The notes beneath the pieces were generated by a model that saw nothing but the letters and a program-made list of their open reading frames with translations, was not told the origin of the DNA and ran no database searches. This document shows positions 45,672 through 55,320 of a stretch of DNA of 64,000 nucleotides, piece after piece. Source of the DNA: Loripinus fragilis (Eukaryota > Mollusca > Bivalvia > Lucinida > Lucinidae); the NCBI GenBank assembly GCA_964019695.1, contig OZ026520.1:92260913-92324912 (forward strand), in the 5' to 3' direction. Made by a program: the position numbers and the translations under genes. The first letter of the stretch is position 1, and the number at the start of each line of letters is the position of its first letter.

Positions 45672-46587
45672 TTTGTGCCATTTAGTTATTTCGTTCTTTC
45701 GTCTTTTCGCCTGGCGTTATGGCGCGGCGCCAAGACGAAATAACGCCAAGCAAAAAGACGAAATAACGAAAAAACGCCAAGCGAAAAAACAAAATAACGC
45801 CAGGTGAAAAGACGAAAAAACGAAATGCGCCACGCAAAATGACAAAAAACGAACGCGAAAAGACGAAAAAAAGCCATGCGAAATAACGCCATTTTAAACT
45901 CTTATTTTTCGTCTTTTCGCATGGCGTCTTTTTATTATTTCGTCTGGCGTTATTTCGTCTTTTCGTTATTTCGCGTGGCGTTTTTTCGTTATTTCGTCTT
46001 TTCGCCTGGCTTTATTTCGTCTTTTGCCCCGCCAGAACGCCAAGCGAAAAGACAAAAAGACGAAAAAACGCCATGCCAAAGACGAAAAATAAGAGTTTAA
46101 AATGGCGTTATTTCGCATGGCGTTTTTTCGTCTTTTCGCGCTCGTCTTTTTGTCTTTTCGCTTGGCATTCTGGCGGGGCAAAAGATGAAAAAACACCAGG
46201 CGAAAAAACGAAAAAACGCCACGCGAAATAACAAAAGACGAAATAACGCCAAATGAAATAAGGAAAAGATGACATGCGAAAAGACTAAAAATAAGAGTTT
46301 AAAATGGCGTTATTTCGCATGGCGTTTTTTCGTCTTTTCCCGCTAGTTTTTCGTCATTTCGCGTTGCGCATTTCGTTTTTTCGTCTTTTCGCCTGGCGTT
46401 ATTTTGTCTTTTCGTTATTTCGCTTGGCGTTTTTTCATTATTTCGTCTTTTCGCCTGGCGTTATTTTGTCTTTTCGTTATTTCGCTTGGCGTTTTTTCAT
46501 TATTTCGTCTTTTCGCTTTGCGTTATTTCATCTTGGCGCCGCACCATAACGCCAGGGGAAAAGATGAAAGAACCAAATGGCACAAAC
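45672..46587. mobile_element. 0.9-kb foldback element built of a CGTCTTTTCGC/GGCGTTATTTCG motif
   Basis: The ends TTTGTGCCATTTAGTTATTTC with TCGCCTGGCGTTATGGCGC, and the inverse GGTGCGGCGCC-type end with CCATAACGCCAGGGGAAAAG and AACCAAATGGCACAAA, are about 58 bp long. Nearly everything between is a reiterated 20-26 bp motif in both orientations (GCGTTATTTCGTCTTTTCGC and its inverse). The element can fold at many registers. AAGAGTTTAAAATGGCG recurs near 46,090 and 46,292, with its inverse near 45,890. Motif peptides appear in frames on both strands, which is not coding. Confidence 0.85.
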
Positions 46588-46589
46588 AA

Positions 46590-48100
46590 GCCATCATAAG
46601 AATACCATAATAAATCATAGCAACGAAAACTAGTAAAACACATTTTTCATAAGCCACGTATACAAGAAATATCTTTAAAAAGATAAATGGCGAAGTGACA
46701 GAAGACATATTAGAATGAGAAAAGTGAGATTTTTTTAAAGAAAATAGGGGATGTTTATACTTGATTTTGTCAGCTGAGCTCAGTAAAGCGTTTGGCTTAA
46801 GGAACCAATGCTATTCCAAAATAGGTGCAGTGATGCTTCTAGGGTACAGAGTTACTAGAATCTCCTGAAAACTCGGATCAGAACAAAAAAATGCAATGCG
46901 GCCAAAGGCTGCATATCTAAATAGCTAGCTGGAGCAAAAATCTAAAACCGTAGTAGAATGTAGTTGGCCGTAACCTACAAATATTAGATTTGTTGACCGT
47001 AACCTACAAATATCGTCAGTTCGTCCCTACGGAACAGGTATCGTGCCATACATTATTTTTTTAAACCATCGACGCAGATATTTCTTTATATTTCTCACGT
47101 TTTAAACTATCATTCTCTCAGTGTCAACATGAAAATCATGTTTAAAACTAATGAAAAGGACCCCCACCCCCCTCCCCCAACTGGGGAGGGTCAAAATCAA
47201 AATTCAACTTTTTCAGAACATGGTCATGTTGCATGTCAAAATAAAAGCAAATGAAGCATAAAACACCATGCTAGCACATATTTTCTCCTTATACACATCC
47301 TCAACCTGTGGGTTGGATTAAGAGGTAAAAAATATCTAAATGTGGTCATGTTGCATATCAAATTTTGGGGAAAGAAGTATAGGCTAACATAGTAGCAAAC
47401 ACTTTGACCTTGCACACACCACTGACCCTGGGTCAGGTTGAAGTCAGATATTGAATTGTACCGATAAGTTTTTTTATTGAACAGACCAATGAAAAGTAGT
47501 TGATAGGCTTTCAACTTGGATCTGTGTGCTACCCAATGTACTTAGGGTTTTGAGAAATGGGATTTATGTTTTGTGATATATAAGTTTCTCTAAAATAATC
47601 CTTCCCCGAGGATATTAATTTGACAAATTTGCCTGGTTTGACTTCTGTTTTCGGAATTTGAGTATTTTTTTTTTATTAACTTTGATATCGAATGGTTGAT
47701 TTTGAAGAACTCTGCAAGATTGTCTTATGGTAGGGTAAGGGTAGGCTCAGCAAAGAGTGTGGCTTGCTTTATTTGCCTTAGATACAGGATTGAGTCGCGA
47801 TTCTGACTACTCTTTTTTGCATTTTTCTCCTTTTTTTCTTCATCCCTCTGTCGGTTGAAAGGAATAATAATCTAATGTTTGGACCGTTAGTTCCAATTGA
47901 TTCGCTCTTCTGGGTTTACAATCAAGTCAACTACCACTCTACGCCAAAGGAACTATAGGCAAATGCCGAACATGCCATGGGGCCCAACTAGCCCCAGTCT
48001 CCCATAGTCACAAACATTTTAGAAGAAAGTTTGACGTGTATTTTCTATAAAAGTAAACATAGGCCTATCTTCATTCTAAGGTTTTGTGACTTTTATAGCC
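46590..48100. other. Intronic, mostly unassigned
   Basis: A doubled phrase ATGTTGCATGTCAAAAT / ATGTTGCATATCAAATTTTG near 47,226 and 47,348 marks a short diverged repeat. Otherwise nothing recognised. Confidence 0.35.
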
Positions 48101-48109
48101 CAACGCTGA

Positions 48110-48435
48110 TTGCTAGCTATGGAGCTTCGTAATTTTTCAGAGGGTGACCTCCTACAGTTTTATCATTTTCCAACATGGGGGGGGGGGGGGGGGGGGGGGA
48201 GGGGGGGGGGAGGAAGGTCCGGACGCCCTGTCCCCACTGAATCCTTAGTTCAATAATCAAATATGAATTCATACGATTTACAATATTTAAATGTCATTTT
48301 GCTTAATAGGGGGGAGGGGGCTGCAAAGACAGTCCAACTCTGATTGCTGGCTGAGGAGCTTCGTAATTTTTGGGACAGCTGTATCATTTTCCAGGCGGGG
48401 GGGAGAGGGAGGGGTCTGGACTCCCAGTCCCTGCC
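48110..48435. repeat. Two G-rich partial GGATCCAGA-family copies
   Basis: GCTATGGAGCTTCGTAATTTT with a G run at 48,177-48,210 (broken by one A) and TCCGGACGCCC. It is followed by a second GGCTGAGGAGCTTCGTAATT copy at about 48,348 with a shorter G run and GGTCTGGACTCCC. The copies are tandem and share a similar layout. Confidence 0.65.
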
Positions 48436-49290
48436 CCCACTGATACCATAGCTAAATAATCAAATAATTAAATAATGAATGCGGTTTATTAAGCAAATTA
48501 CTAGTTTGCGGTCTGTCATCTTATTTTATCACGTCATGTCGATTTCAATATGTCATCAGTCAAAACAACAGCTGATCTTTCAGGGAAGGACGATGAAATA
48601 ACCAAATGGACACTGGACGTTTTGCCGATATTGTTTACTCGTTTTGATTTGGTTTCTATTTCATGCAGAGTTTGCTCCAGTATGTATTTATGTATTTTTG
48701 ATCTCTTTGGCCATTTTAACAACGTCTAGATCTTCATTAGGCGTCGATTTCGAGCATTGCTTTGGTTTCATCAGTCCGAGTCGATGAAAAAACAACATTG
48801 GCGGCCATCTTTATTTCCGCTAATGACCGTTTAAAACAACCCCTGGACCATCGTTAACTTTAATGACAAACTCTCTGATTTAACGACAAACAGTCATCAT
48901 TAAAAGTTTAGTACAACCGGGTATAATGAAGACTTAATTAATGATGGTTTAATGATGGTTTAATTCGTTATTAAATATTGATACAATCGGATCCAGATCA
49001 TGATCTTGAACTTGGCCCTCACATGTAATTACAAAGTAATCTTTCATATGATTTGCAATGATAAGATTTAGAAAGATTTTTTATATCTTTTTATTCTCAT
49101 GCTTTTTTATGCGACTTTGATATTGTAATATTTACTTTTTTAATTAATAGCTGATAGCTTTTAACTGGAAATATTAAGAGAAAAGGGAAAGAAATTTTAT
49201 AGCTCTTAGACTTTTGCTGTATCTATATAATGTATTCAACCTAGCTCATGTACTCACTCTTATTAGCAAACACCCAGTTTTAAATGCTAT

Positions 49291-50000
49291 ATTAACTTCT
49301 GATTTCAAACCAGCCCGCTGGTGTAATTTCACTATTATGGATTCATGGTATGGAATTTAACAGTTTGTATCTTGATCAGAAGCCAGCTCATTTGGATCTA
49401 CATGGTTTTCAAAAGAGGGTATATAATGCTCCCAGTGTGCTGATAAGGTTGAATACAGTAGCTTTCTGAGGTTTATCATATGACGTCGCGTCTGAGAGTG
49501 AAATAACGCCATGCATTAAAATCGATAAAACACTAGTGGTTTACAGATTTTCGGGAAACGTTATGAAATGACGCTTTTAATGTCACGCATATTGCAAAAC
49601 CCTAACCTTTTCACGCCAAAAATATGATTTCAAAATAATTTAAATGCCATATGATAAATAGAATCTAACATTTGTGCTCTTGTTTTATTGAATTTATTAA
49701 AATCGTTGCGAAAAAGAGAAAAAATGCTCGGCAAGCCTCACATTTTATCTCTTTTCCTCAACCTGTTTAATAAATTCAATAAAACATGAGCACTCATGTA
49801 AGGTCCTCTATATTAACTTCTGATTTCAAACCAGTCCAGTGGTGTAATTTCACTATTATGGATTCAAGGTATGGAAGTTAACAGTTGGGATCTTGATCAG
49901 AAGCCAGCTGATCAGGATCTACATGGTTTTCAAAAGAGGGCACAGAATGCTCCCTGTATGCTGTTGGCATTGAATACAGTAGCTTTCTGAGGTATATCAC
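49291..50000. repeat. 190-bp direct duplication flanking a foldback MITE
   Basis: ATTAACTTCTGATTTCAAACC to GAATACAGTAGCTTTCTGAG occurs at 49,291-49,480 and again at 49,811-49,998. Between them lies a foldback with TGAATTTATTAAA and TTTAATAAATTCA arms plus GTGCTCTTGTTTTATTGAAT inverted as ATTCAATAAAACATGAGCAC. The second copy ends about 36 bp before the last ISY1 exon. Confidence 0.78.
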
Positions 50001-50035
50001 TAGAACCAGACATGTATATTTCACATTGTTTACAG

Positions 50036-50143
50036 ATAGAAGAAGCTTTATTAGAGAGAAAAAAGAGAGAATTGTTACAAAAATATACAAGTGATTCTTT
50101 ACAAGCTGAGGAAGACGAATCCAAGGAATTGATGGGATTATGA
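50036..50143 (+). CDS. isy1: ISY1 terminal exon and stop
   Basis: After TTTACAG the frame encodes IEEALLERKKRELLQKYTSD, then SLQAEEDESKELMGL and TGA at 50,141-50,143. The EEALLxRKKxELLQKY block is the ISY1 C-terminus. The human protein ends in LLGY where this one ends in LMGL. An 11,077-bp intron precedes it. Confidence 0.96.
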   Translation: MEEALLERKKRELLQKYTSDSLQAEEDESKELMGL

Positions 50144-50540
50144 CATCATTAGTTGGGTGTATGACATCACAAAATGAGACTATGGCTTCACCATAGAATG
50201 TGTTATCTTTAGATGATATGTGACATCAGATGTGTGACATCAGATGGCATCACTAGTTTGTGTGATGTCAGATGTGTGACATCAGATGACATCACTAGTT
50301 GGATGGTATGATACAGACTATGACATCACCATAGAATGTGTTATCTTTAGATGATATGTAACATCAGATGTGTGACATCAGATGACATCACTAGTTGGAT
50401 GGTATGGTACAGACTATGACATCACCATAGAATGTGTTATCTTTAGATGATATGTGACATCAGATAACAGCACCAGCAGAAGTGTGACATCAGATATATA
50501 GCACCACCATATTATAAGACATGATATGTGACATCTGATG
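50144..50540. repeat. Minisatellite in the presumed ISY1 3' UTR
   Basis: Units of about 100-140 bp combine CACCATAGAATGTGTTATCT, TTAGATGATATGTGACATCAG and GACATCACTAGTTGGATGGT, starting near 50,190, 50,327 and 50,425. The nested short unit GTGACATCAGAT recurs more than six times. It starts at the ISY1 stop codon, so it is likely transcribed (inference). Confidence 0.82.
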
Positions 50541-50627
50541 GCATCGTGTCATTTGTCTATGGAGAGTTGATACCATACCTGGATAGATTGGTATCACAAG
50601 AAAGAATGTGACATAATTAGATAACAT

Positions 50628-50798
50628 GGGCCAAGGCATGAGAAAACCTGTCGGGGTTTCTGATAAACTGAGATTCAAACCAGCCTGCTCAGCTACAAAG
50701 AGAATAACAAATGCGCTGATCAGACTGCCCAGATGTGCAGGCTGGTCAGCACATTTTCTGTTCTCGAAGACAGGTTCTCGGGTTGAGGCCCATATAAT
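50628..50798. mobile_element. Foldback MITE with ATGGGCC/GGCCCAT ends
   Basis: ACATGGGCCAAGGCATGAGA with AAACCTGTC faces GAAGACAGGTTCTCGGGTTG followed by AGGCCCATAT. The internal stem is CGCTGATCAGACTGCCC. Confidence 0.75.
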
Positions 50799-50828
50799 GT
50801 CAGTAGGTGGTAAATAACTTATAATTAT

Positions 50829-51151
50829 ACAGTAAAACCTGTGTAAAACAGCCACTCTCAAAAAGACCACAAATTGGTTTTCAAGACAAATTATCGCTCA
50901 ATGCAGGTCAAAAGTATTGCAGAATGCTCCAAGGGTGGTGAATAACTGATAATTATACAGTAAAACCTGTGTAAAACAGCCACTCTCAAAAAGACCACAA
51001 ATTGGTTTTCAAGACCAATTATCCCTTAATGCAGGTCAAAAGTATTGCAGAATGCTCCAAGGGCATTGAGCATTATTCATTGAGCTACCATTTGTCATTA
51101 AGATCTTAGTTTTGTCTATTTTTGAGTGGCCGTTTTACACAGGTTTAACTG
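50829..51151. mobile_element. ACAGTAAAACCTGT element with internal duplication
   Basis: ACAGTAAAACCTGTGTAAAAC with AGCCACTCTCAAAAAGACC occurs at 50,830 and again at 50,956, a 126-bp step. Only one right end follows (TTTTTGAGTGGCCGTTTTAC with ACAGGTTTAACTGTA). A partial tandem copy of the left half is therefore present. Confidence 0.8.
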
Positions 51152-51349
51152 TACTTCAAAATCAGTAATGATGTTGCTCAGTGACATCAATCAATTATGA
51201 CATGCATGGTAGCATCATAATTTGACTATTACACATGTGAACAATAGACACATTAGAATTGCAAAATATATGTAACTGATGCCATTGCAAGATAGCACTG
51301 TGCCTATCATATTCATTTTGGATAAGCATAGGTCCAGATAAGGATAGTT

Positions 51350-51520
51350 GAAGCACCTAAAATTACATTTATTTCCTTACTCATCAATTTAAACATGTGT
51401 TTTGGGTGCTCAAAAGAACCGTCTCATTGAGACGGTTCTTTTGAGTACCCACTACATATGTTTTGGTTGAGAAATAAGAAAATAATTTTCCAGTACGCAC
51501 GCTTATCTGGGGGGCCTAAT
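51350..51520. repeat. Palindromic MITE (copy 9)
   Basis: TGTGTTTTGGGTGCTCAAAA, GAACCGTCTCATTGAGACGGTTC, CGCACGCTTATCTGGGGGGCC. Opposite orientation to most copies in ISY1. Confidence 0.85.
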
Positions 51521-52128
51521 AAGGGCCCAATGTGCTAAGATTTCATCATAATTGCAGCAGGTCTGCTTTCATTCATTATAGACAGAGCCTTGGTGGTAGT
51601 TAATCATGTCCCTAAAACCTGTTACATTCAGAACAGCCATTTGGCCATTTTGAATGTAACAGGGTTTAGCACTGAAAGGGTTTTGGATCCTTCGGTTTAT
51701 TACATCATATTGATTACATTACTTGGGCAATTATACGAAAGATATCATACGAACTAATCATTCAATTAACAGTTGGGAAACCAACATATTTCATTGCAAG
51801 ATATATTTACGTATATTTGGTATTTAATACATATTCATCTTAAATATTTGAACACCTTATTTATTTCTGTGGCATATAAAGACTTTCACTGAGATGGTTC
51901 CTTCAGCTATCAGAGATTGAGGTATCATGGTTTTATCATGTTATATTTGTTATATGAGCGGTGGTCATAAAATTATTTATGACATGAGGTTATCCACTGA
52001 ATAACAAACCTTATATGAAAAAGGGAAATAATCATAATTTTACACTCAAAAATTTTGCTTTATTTGGGCCTAATATTGATTTAACAAAGGAAGCTGTCAA
52101 AATTAGTTGCAGCTGATTGTGGATGGGT

Positions 52129-52336
52129 ACAGTAAAACCTGTGTAAAACGGCCATTCATAGTAGACAAAACAAAGATCTTAATGACAAATGGTAGCTTAA
52201 TGAAGGTGAAAGTATCGCAGAATGCTCCCCTTGGAGCATTCTGCAATACTTCTGGCCTGCATTAAGCTATAATTGGTCTTGAAAACCCATTTTCGGTCTT
52301 TTTGAGAGTGACCATTTTACACAGGTTTTACTGTAG
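52129..52336. mobile_element. ACAGTAAAACCTGT element (copy 5)
   Basis: TACAGTAAAACCTGTGTAAA with ACGGCCATTCATAGTAGAC faces GACCATTTTACACAGGTTTT with ACTGTA. The centre is GCAGAATGCTCCCCTTGGAG followed by CATTCTGC, a perfect stem. Confidence 0.82.
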
Positions 52337-52447
52337 ATTAAGACATTAAGTATCAGTCAGGATGGACAGAATGACAACAATCATATGGGTTTCAATGCTT
52401 TATTTCAAAGATAAAATTTAAAAGCCAGCTCACAAGATATTGATACT

Positions 52448-52703
52448 TACATGGTTGAAAGTTTTCAAGATTACTCCTGATTTCAGGATTAATCCTGAAT
52501 TCAGGATTTTGAGGCTGACTTTCCATTGAAAGTCAGCCTCAAAATGCTGAATTAGGGAGATTATAGTAGCTTCTCTGATCAATTTCTCAATTCTTTAAAC
52601 ACAATTCATCATTTAAACTTGAAATGATCGTTTTTGTAGGCATCCTGCAAGTTTTAAATTTCTTAAGTTCAGGATTTTGGAAATTTTTAACTTTCACCCA
52701 TGT
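52448..52703. mobile_element. CATGGTTGAAAGTTTTCA element, copy 2
   Basis: ACATGGTTGAAAGTTTTCAA at the left and TTTAACTTTCACCCATGT at the right. It contains an extra 40-bp hairpin, TTTTGAGGCTGACTTTCCAT/TGAAAGTCAGCCTCAAAAT, absent from the 36,555 copy. Confidence 0.8.
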
Positions 52704-52860
52704 ACTTATTATCCAGGAGAGTAGCAATGGCTCAGATGAGCCTGCACAACTGCACAGGCTCATTGGAGCCTTTTATGTTTGCACGAAAAAAGTATGGTAG
52801 TAGGAAAAGGGTTAAAGAAAGACATATAGCCACACTGAATAGCTGTACATGTAAATTTAA

Positions 52861-53077
52861 CTCTTTTCATGCACTGTAATTTTTCATGCTCATGTTGTCG
52901 TCTACTGACTGTTTTCAAAATGACTTTTTTTCAAAATGTTCTTTCAGGAATACTGTAATAGTGTCAAATCAGTTTGGATCCAGATCAGGACCGACATAGT
53001 TTCGGTCCTGATCTGGGTCCAAACTATTCACAAAGGTTATCTGCAGACGACAAAATTCGCTGCTAGCAAGGAAAGAG
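52861..53077. mobile_element. TTAA-flanked MITE with a CCAGATCAG core
   Basis: TTAA then CTCTTTTCATGC faces GCTAGCAAGGAAAGAG then TTGA (one change from TTAA). The core is AGTTTGGATCCAGATCAGGACC inverted as GGTCCTGATCTGGGTCCAAACT. It shows what the many solo hairpins belong to: a piggyBac-like MITE (inferred). Confidence 0.72.
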
Positions 53078-53149
53078 TTGAGAACGGTCAGCACATATGA
53101 GATAATAATTATTATGTTATAGAGCATGTATTTGCTGAAATGTATTAAA

Positions 53150-53475
53150 CAGTGTAGGTCCAGATCAACTGATTTATACCGACTGATCAGGATCCATACT
53201 GTTTCCCACTGACTGTGAATCAAGAGATATCTGGGACTAGACGAGCAGTGTGTTACAAGTGAATACATAATCTCCTTGCATGCTAGGTAATTGTTCATGC
53301 TTCTGTTGTGATCTGCTGACTTTTTTTAAAATTGACTTCCAGGAACAATATCAGAGTTTCAAATGGTTTGGATCCAGATCAGGACCGTCATTCTGTCGGT
53401 CCTGATCTGATTTGAAACTGTTTGCAAAGGTTATCAGCAGATGACAATTGTCCCTGCTAGCAAGGAAAGAGTTCA
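53150..53475. repeat. Two further CCAGATCAG-family copies
   Basis: AACAGTGTAGGTCCAGATCAAC...CTGATCAGGATCCATACTGTTT at 53,152-53,210. A larger copy at about 53,271-53,471 has GGATCCAGATCAGGACCG/CGGTCCTGATCTGATTTGAAAC and a GCTAGCAAGGAAAGAGTT end. Confidence 0.75.
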
Positions 53476-53589
53476 TTTTATTAAACAGGACAATTGTCAA
53501 CATTGACTTTCATCATACAGTTCACATGAACAGTGATAAAACTTTCTTGTCTCGTTACTGTCGTCAAAAATTTGTTCAGGAATATCATA

Positions 53590-53980
53590 ATCTCAAATAG
53601 TTAGGATCTAGAGCAGACCCCACACATGCTGGGCCTGATCTGGTCCAAACTGTTTGCAAAAACAGGTGACCTTTAATAAAAATGTGTAAAAAATCTTTCA
53701 GAAGTATAAGAGTGTCAAACTGATTGGATTCAAATTGTTCTGGTTCTGATCTTGTCCAAATTGTTTGCTAAAGTCATTGGAAAGTGACTTGGCCATCTTA
53801 TCTTCTTTTAAGATGACATTCACACCTGCAAAATGAACAAATACTTTTAATAGGGCTGTAATAACTCTTTGTATACTTTTGTCATCTACTGATAACCTTT
53901 GCAAACGATTTGGACCCAGACATTCTGTCGGGCTTGTCCTGGATACAAACTGTTTGCAACTCTGATGGTATGCCAGAAAA
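53590..53980. repeat. Three degenerate CCAGATCAG hairpins in a row
   Basis: Hairpins centre near 53,630 (GGGCCTGATCTGGTCCAAAC), 53,745 (TTCTGATCTTGTCCAAATTG) and 53,935 (GGACCCAGACATTCTGTCGG). A 35-codon segment between them (53,770-53,830, minus) has an acceptor-like TTTGCAG but an immediate stop in the phase required by the neighbouring gene, so it is not called an exon. Confidence 0.6.
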
Positions 53981-54088
53981 GTTTTTCGAATAAGTTGACA
54001 AAGATGACAGATGACAAAAAAGCATAGAAAATTTCCAAGGGGCAGGTTTTACCTAGCCCATATGATGATAGAGCTTATTTAGTGAGTA

Positions 54089-54130
54089 CTAGTTATCTAT
54101 TGCTGTATCAATTCGAGACCCATAAAAAGC
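54089..54130 (-). CDS. Terminal exon of the P-loop NTPase gene (probable)
   Basis: After TTATCTCAG on the minus strand the frame reads AFYGSRIDTAIDN then TAG. Its phase (0) matches the preceding exon's donor. It is short, so certainty rests on the acceptor and phase alone. The gene is convergent with ISY1, about 3.9 kb from its stop. Confidence 0.55.
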   Translation of the reverse strand, partial: AFYGSRIDTAIDN

Positions 54131-54228
54131 CTGAGATAAGATGGTGCATCATGTACTCTATGAGTGCTATAACAGTTTCATTTTTAACTCACAAATAATA
54201 TATGCTGTAATAATGTTGATTTTCTTAA

Positions 54229-54425
54229 CTCTTTGCCTCCTGGGTAATTTTCCATGCTTTTTTGTCGTTGATGTGTTGATTTTTTTCAACTTTTTTTCTG
54301 TTTTGAAAAATTCTTCCAGGAATACCATCAGGGTGTCGAACAATTTGGATAGAGATCAGACCTGACATTTTGTTGGGCCTGATCTGGGTCCAAACTGTTT
54401 GCAAAGGTTATCAGCAGGTGACACA
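54229..54425. repeat. CCAGATCAG-family MITE with TTAA at the left end
   Basis: TTAA (54,225-54,228) then CTCTTTGCCTCCTGGG. The core is ACAATTTGGATAGAGATCAGACC inverted as GGGCCTGATCTGGGTCCAAACTG. The right terminus is decayed. Confidence 0.65.
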
Positions 54426-54780
54426 ATTAGATAATTAAAAATGAGCACATGAAGATTTAGACTTAGGTTTATTAAATGGGTAACTAATGCCATTTTTTTT
54501 CATAAACTAATACAAAAGTGATGTGCTATTGTGAAGAAAGTCCATTTTCGCAATAATCATTATCCCATAACTCTGAAAATGGCTAATATTGAGGATAAGA
54601 ATACATTTGCTTCAATTGTAAAATTTTGATTTAAAAATAAGGTTTTCAATGCTGTGAAATTTGTTCTAGATGCATGGAATCATGGACTATACATAAATAT
54701 TCTTAATGAATAAAGTTTACAAATGTATTGAAGTTTTGACCCTTTTCAAAGGTTTAGTAATATAATATCTTTTTACTTAC

Positions 54781-54855
54781 TTGGTTATGGAGAGAGCTAT
54801 TACAGTAATCTAGAATCAGACTCATGAAGTATGACTGGCCTGTGGCTGCTAGTAT
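54781..54855 (-). CDS. P-loop NTPase gene, exon ILAATGQSYFMSLILDYCNS
   Basis: 75 nt, phase 0 at both ends, between CCTTTTCAG and GTAAGT. It encodes 25 residues (ILAATGQSYFMSLILDYCNS and SLHNQ). The consensus donor GTAAGTAA is strong. A partial duplicate of its acceptor and first 20 bases lies at about 55,160-55,190. Confidence 0.78.
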
Positions 54856-55159
54856 CTGAAAAGGACAAATAGCATTCAATATGATTTAAACAAAATCCCC
54901 TGACTAGAGAAAAGATAAAAACAAGGTATATGAATACCCTTTCTCCAGCCCCTAAGTCCACCATGGGCATCAAAAAAGGTGTCATATGTGTAGCAATCAT
55001 ACTAACCCATAAAGCGACACCTATTATTTGCAGCAGCCGACAATTTCAAATTTTGCTGCTTTTCTAAAGTAACAAATAAGGCAAGACATTTCTGCCAGCA
55101 GACGATTCTCATGAAATATCATACCTTATTTTTTTGTAAAAATAAGGAAAGATGTGTGT

Positions 55160-55320
55160 CTGGTCTGTGGCTGTTAGTATCTGAAAGTAAGAAAGGCGGC
55201 AAAGATCAGGAATCGATACAATCAAGTACCACACCTGACCCAGGATACCACATGGGAAAGTGACAAAAACACAATTAAACATCACAAACAAGAGCAAAAT
55301 TTGTTGGTGCATGCAGTCGC
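55160..55320 (-). repeat. Exon-fragment duplicate joined to dispersed repeat copy 2
   Basis: CTGTGGCTGTTAGTATCTGA duplicates CTGTGGCTGCTAGTATCTGA at the exon boundary near 54,840-54,860. It is followed by GCAAAGATCAGGAATCGATA and TACCACACCTGACCC, the dispersed repeat also found at 37,806 and 60,025. Confidence 0.6.

Larger units (their letters stand above)
39482..48993. mobile_element. 9.5-kb region with inverted ends and CAG flanks
   Basis: CAG then GATCCGATTGTATCAA at the left mirrors TTGATACAATCGGATC then CAG at the right. Inward, roughly 190 bp of each end remain related: GGTTGTACAAAA against GGTTGTACTAAA (in inverse) and TCATTAAAATTAACG against TCATTAAAGTTAACG. A 3-bp flanking duplication and GTTGTAC motifs are Harbinger-like. 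No DDE transposase is recognisable. A minus-strand frame at 48,534-48,722 beginning MLKWPKRSKIHKYILEQTL is the only candidate relic. The interior carries many other repeats. Confidence 0.5.
23852..50143 (+). other. isy1: ISY1 gene span (ten coding exons, nine introns between them)
   Basis: The joined exons encode about 282 residues after the missing initiator, close to the 285-residue human protein. ISY1 is a spliceosome component associated with the NineTeen complex. It acts in the nucleus around the first catalytic step. Recognised segments are ARNSEKAM at the N-terminus, AEKWRRQIIGEVSKKVAQIQ, LREKGHWEDRIKELGGPDY, GYKYFGAAKDLPGVRELFE, YYGYRDEDDGVIAPLEQE and FIAHVPVPSQKD near the C-terminus. 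All splice junctions are GT-AG and the phases agree throughout. Introns run from about 1.1 to 11.1 kb and are full of MITEs and SINEs. The acidic linker is low-complexity, as in the family. Confidence 0.97.

Noticed and set aside
45686..46549. Several frames on both strands encoding repeated RLFAWRYFVF-like peptides
   Set aside because: They arise from the reiterated CGTCTTTTCGC/GGCGTTATTTCG motif and appear in both strands, so they are not protein-coding.
53698..53904. An additional NTPase exon near VNVILKEDKMAKSL
   Set aside because: An acceptor-like TTTGCAG exists, but the phase needed after the 54,781 exon gives an immediate stop. The frame also overlaps degenerate hairpin repeats.
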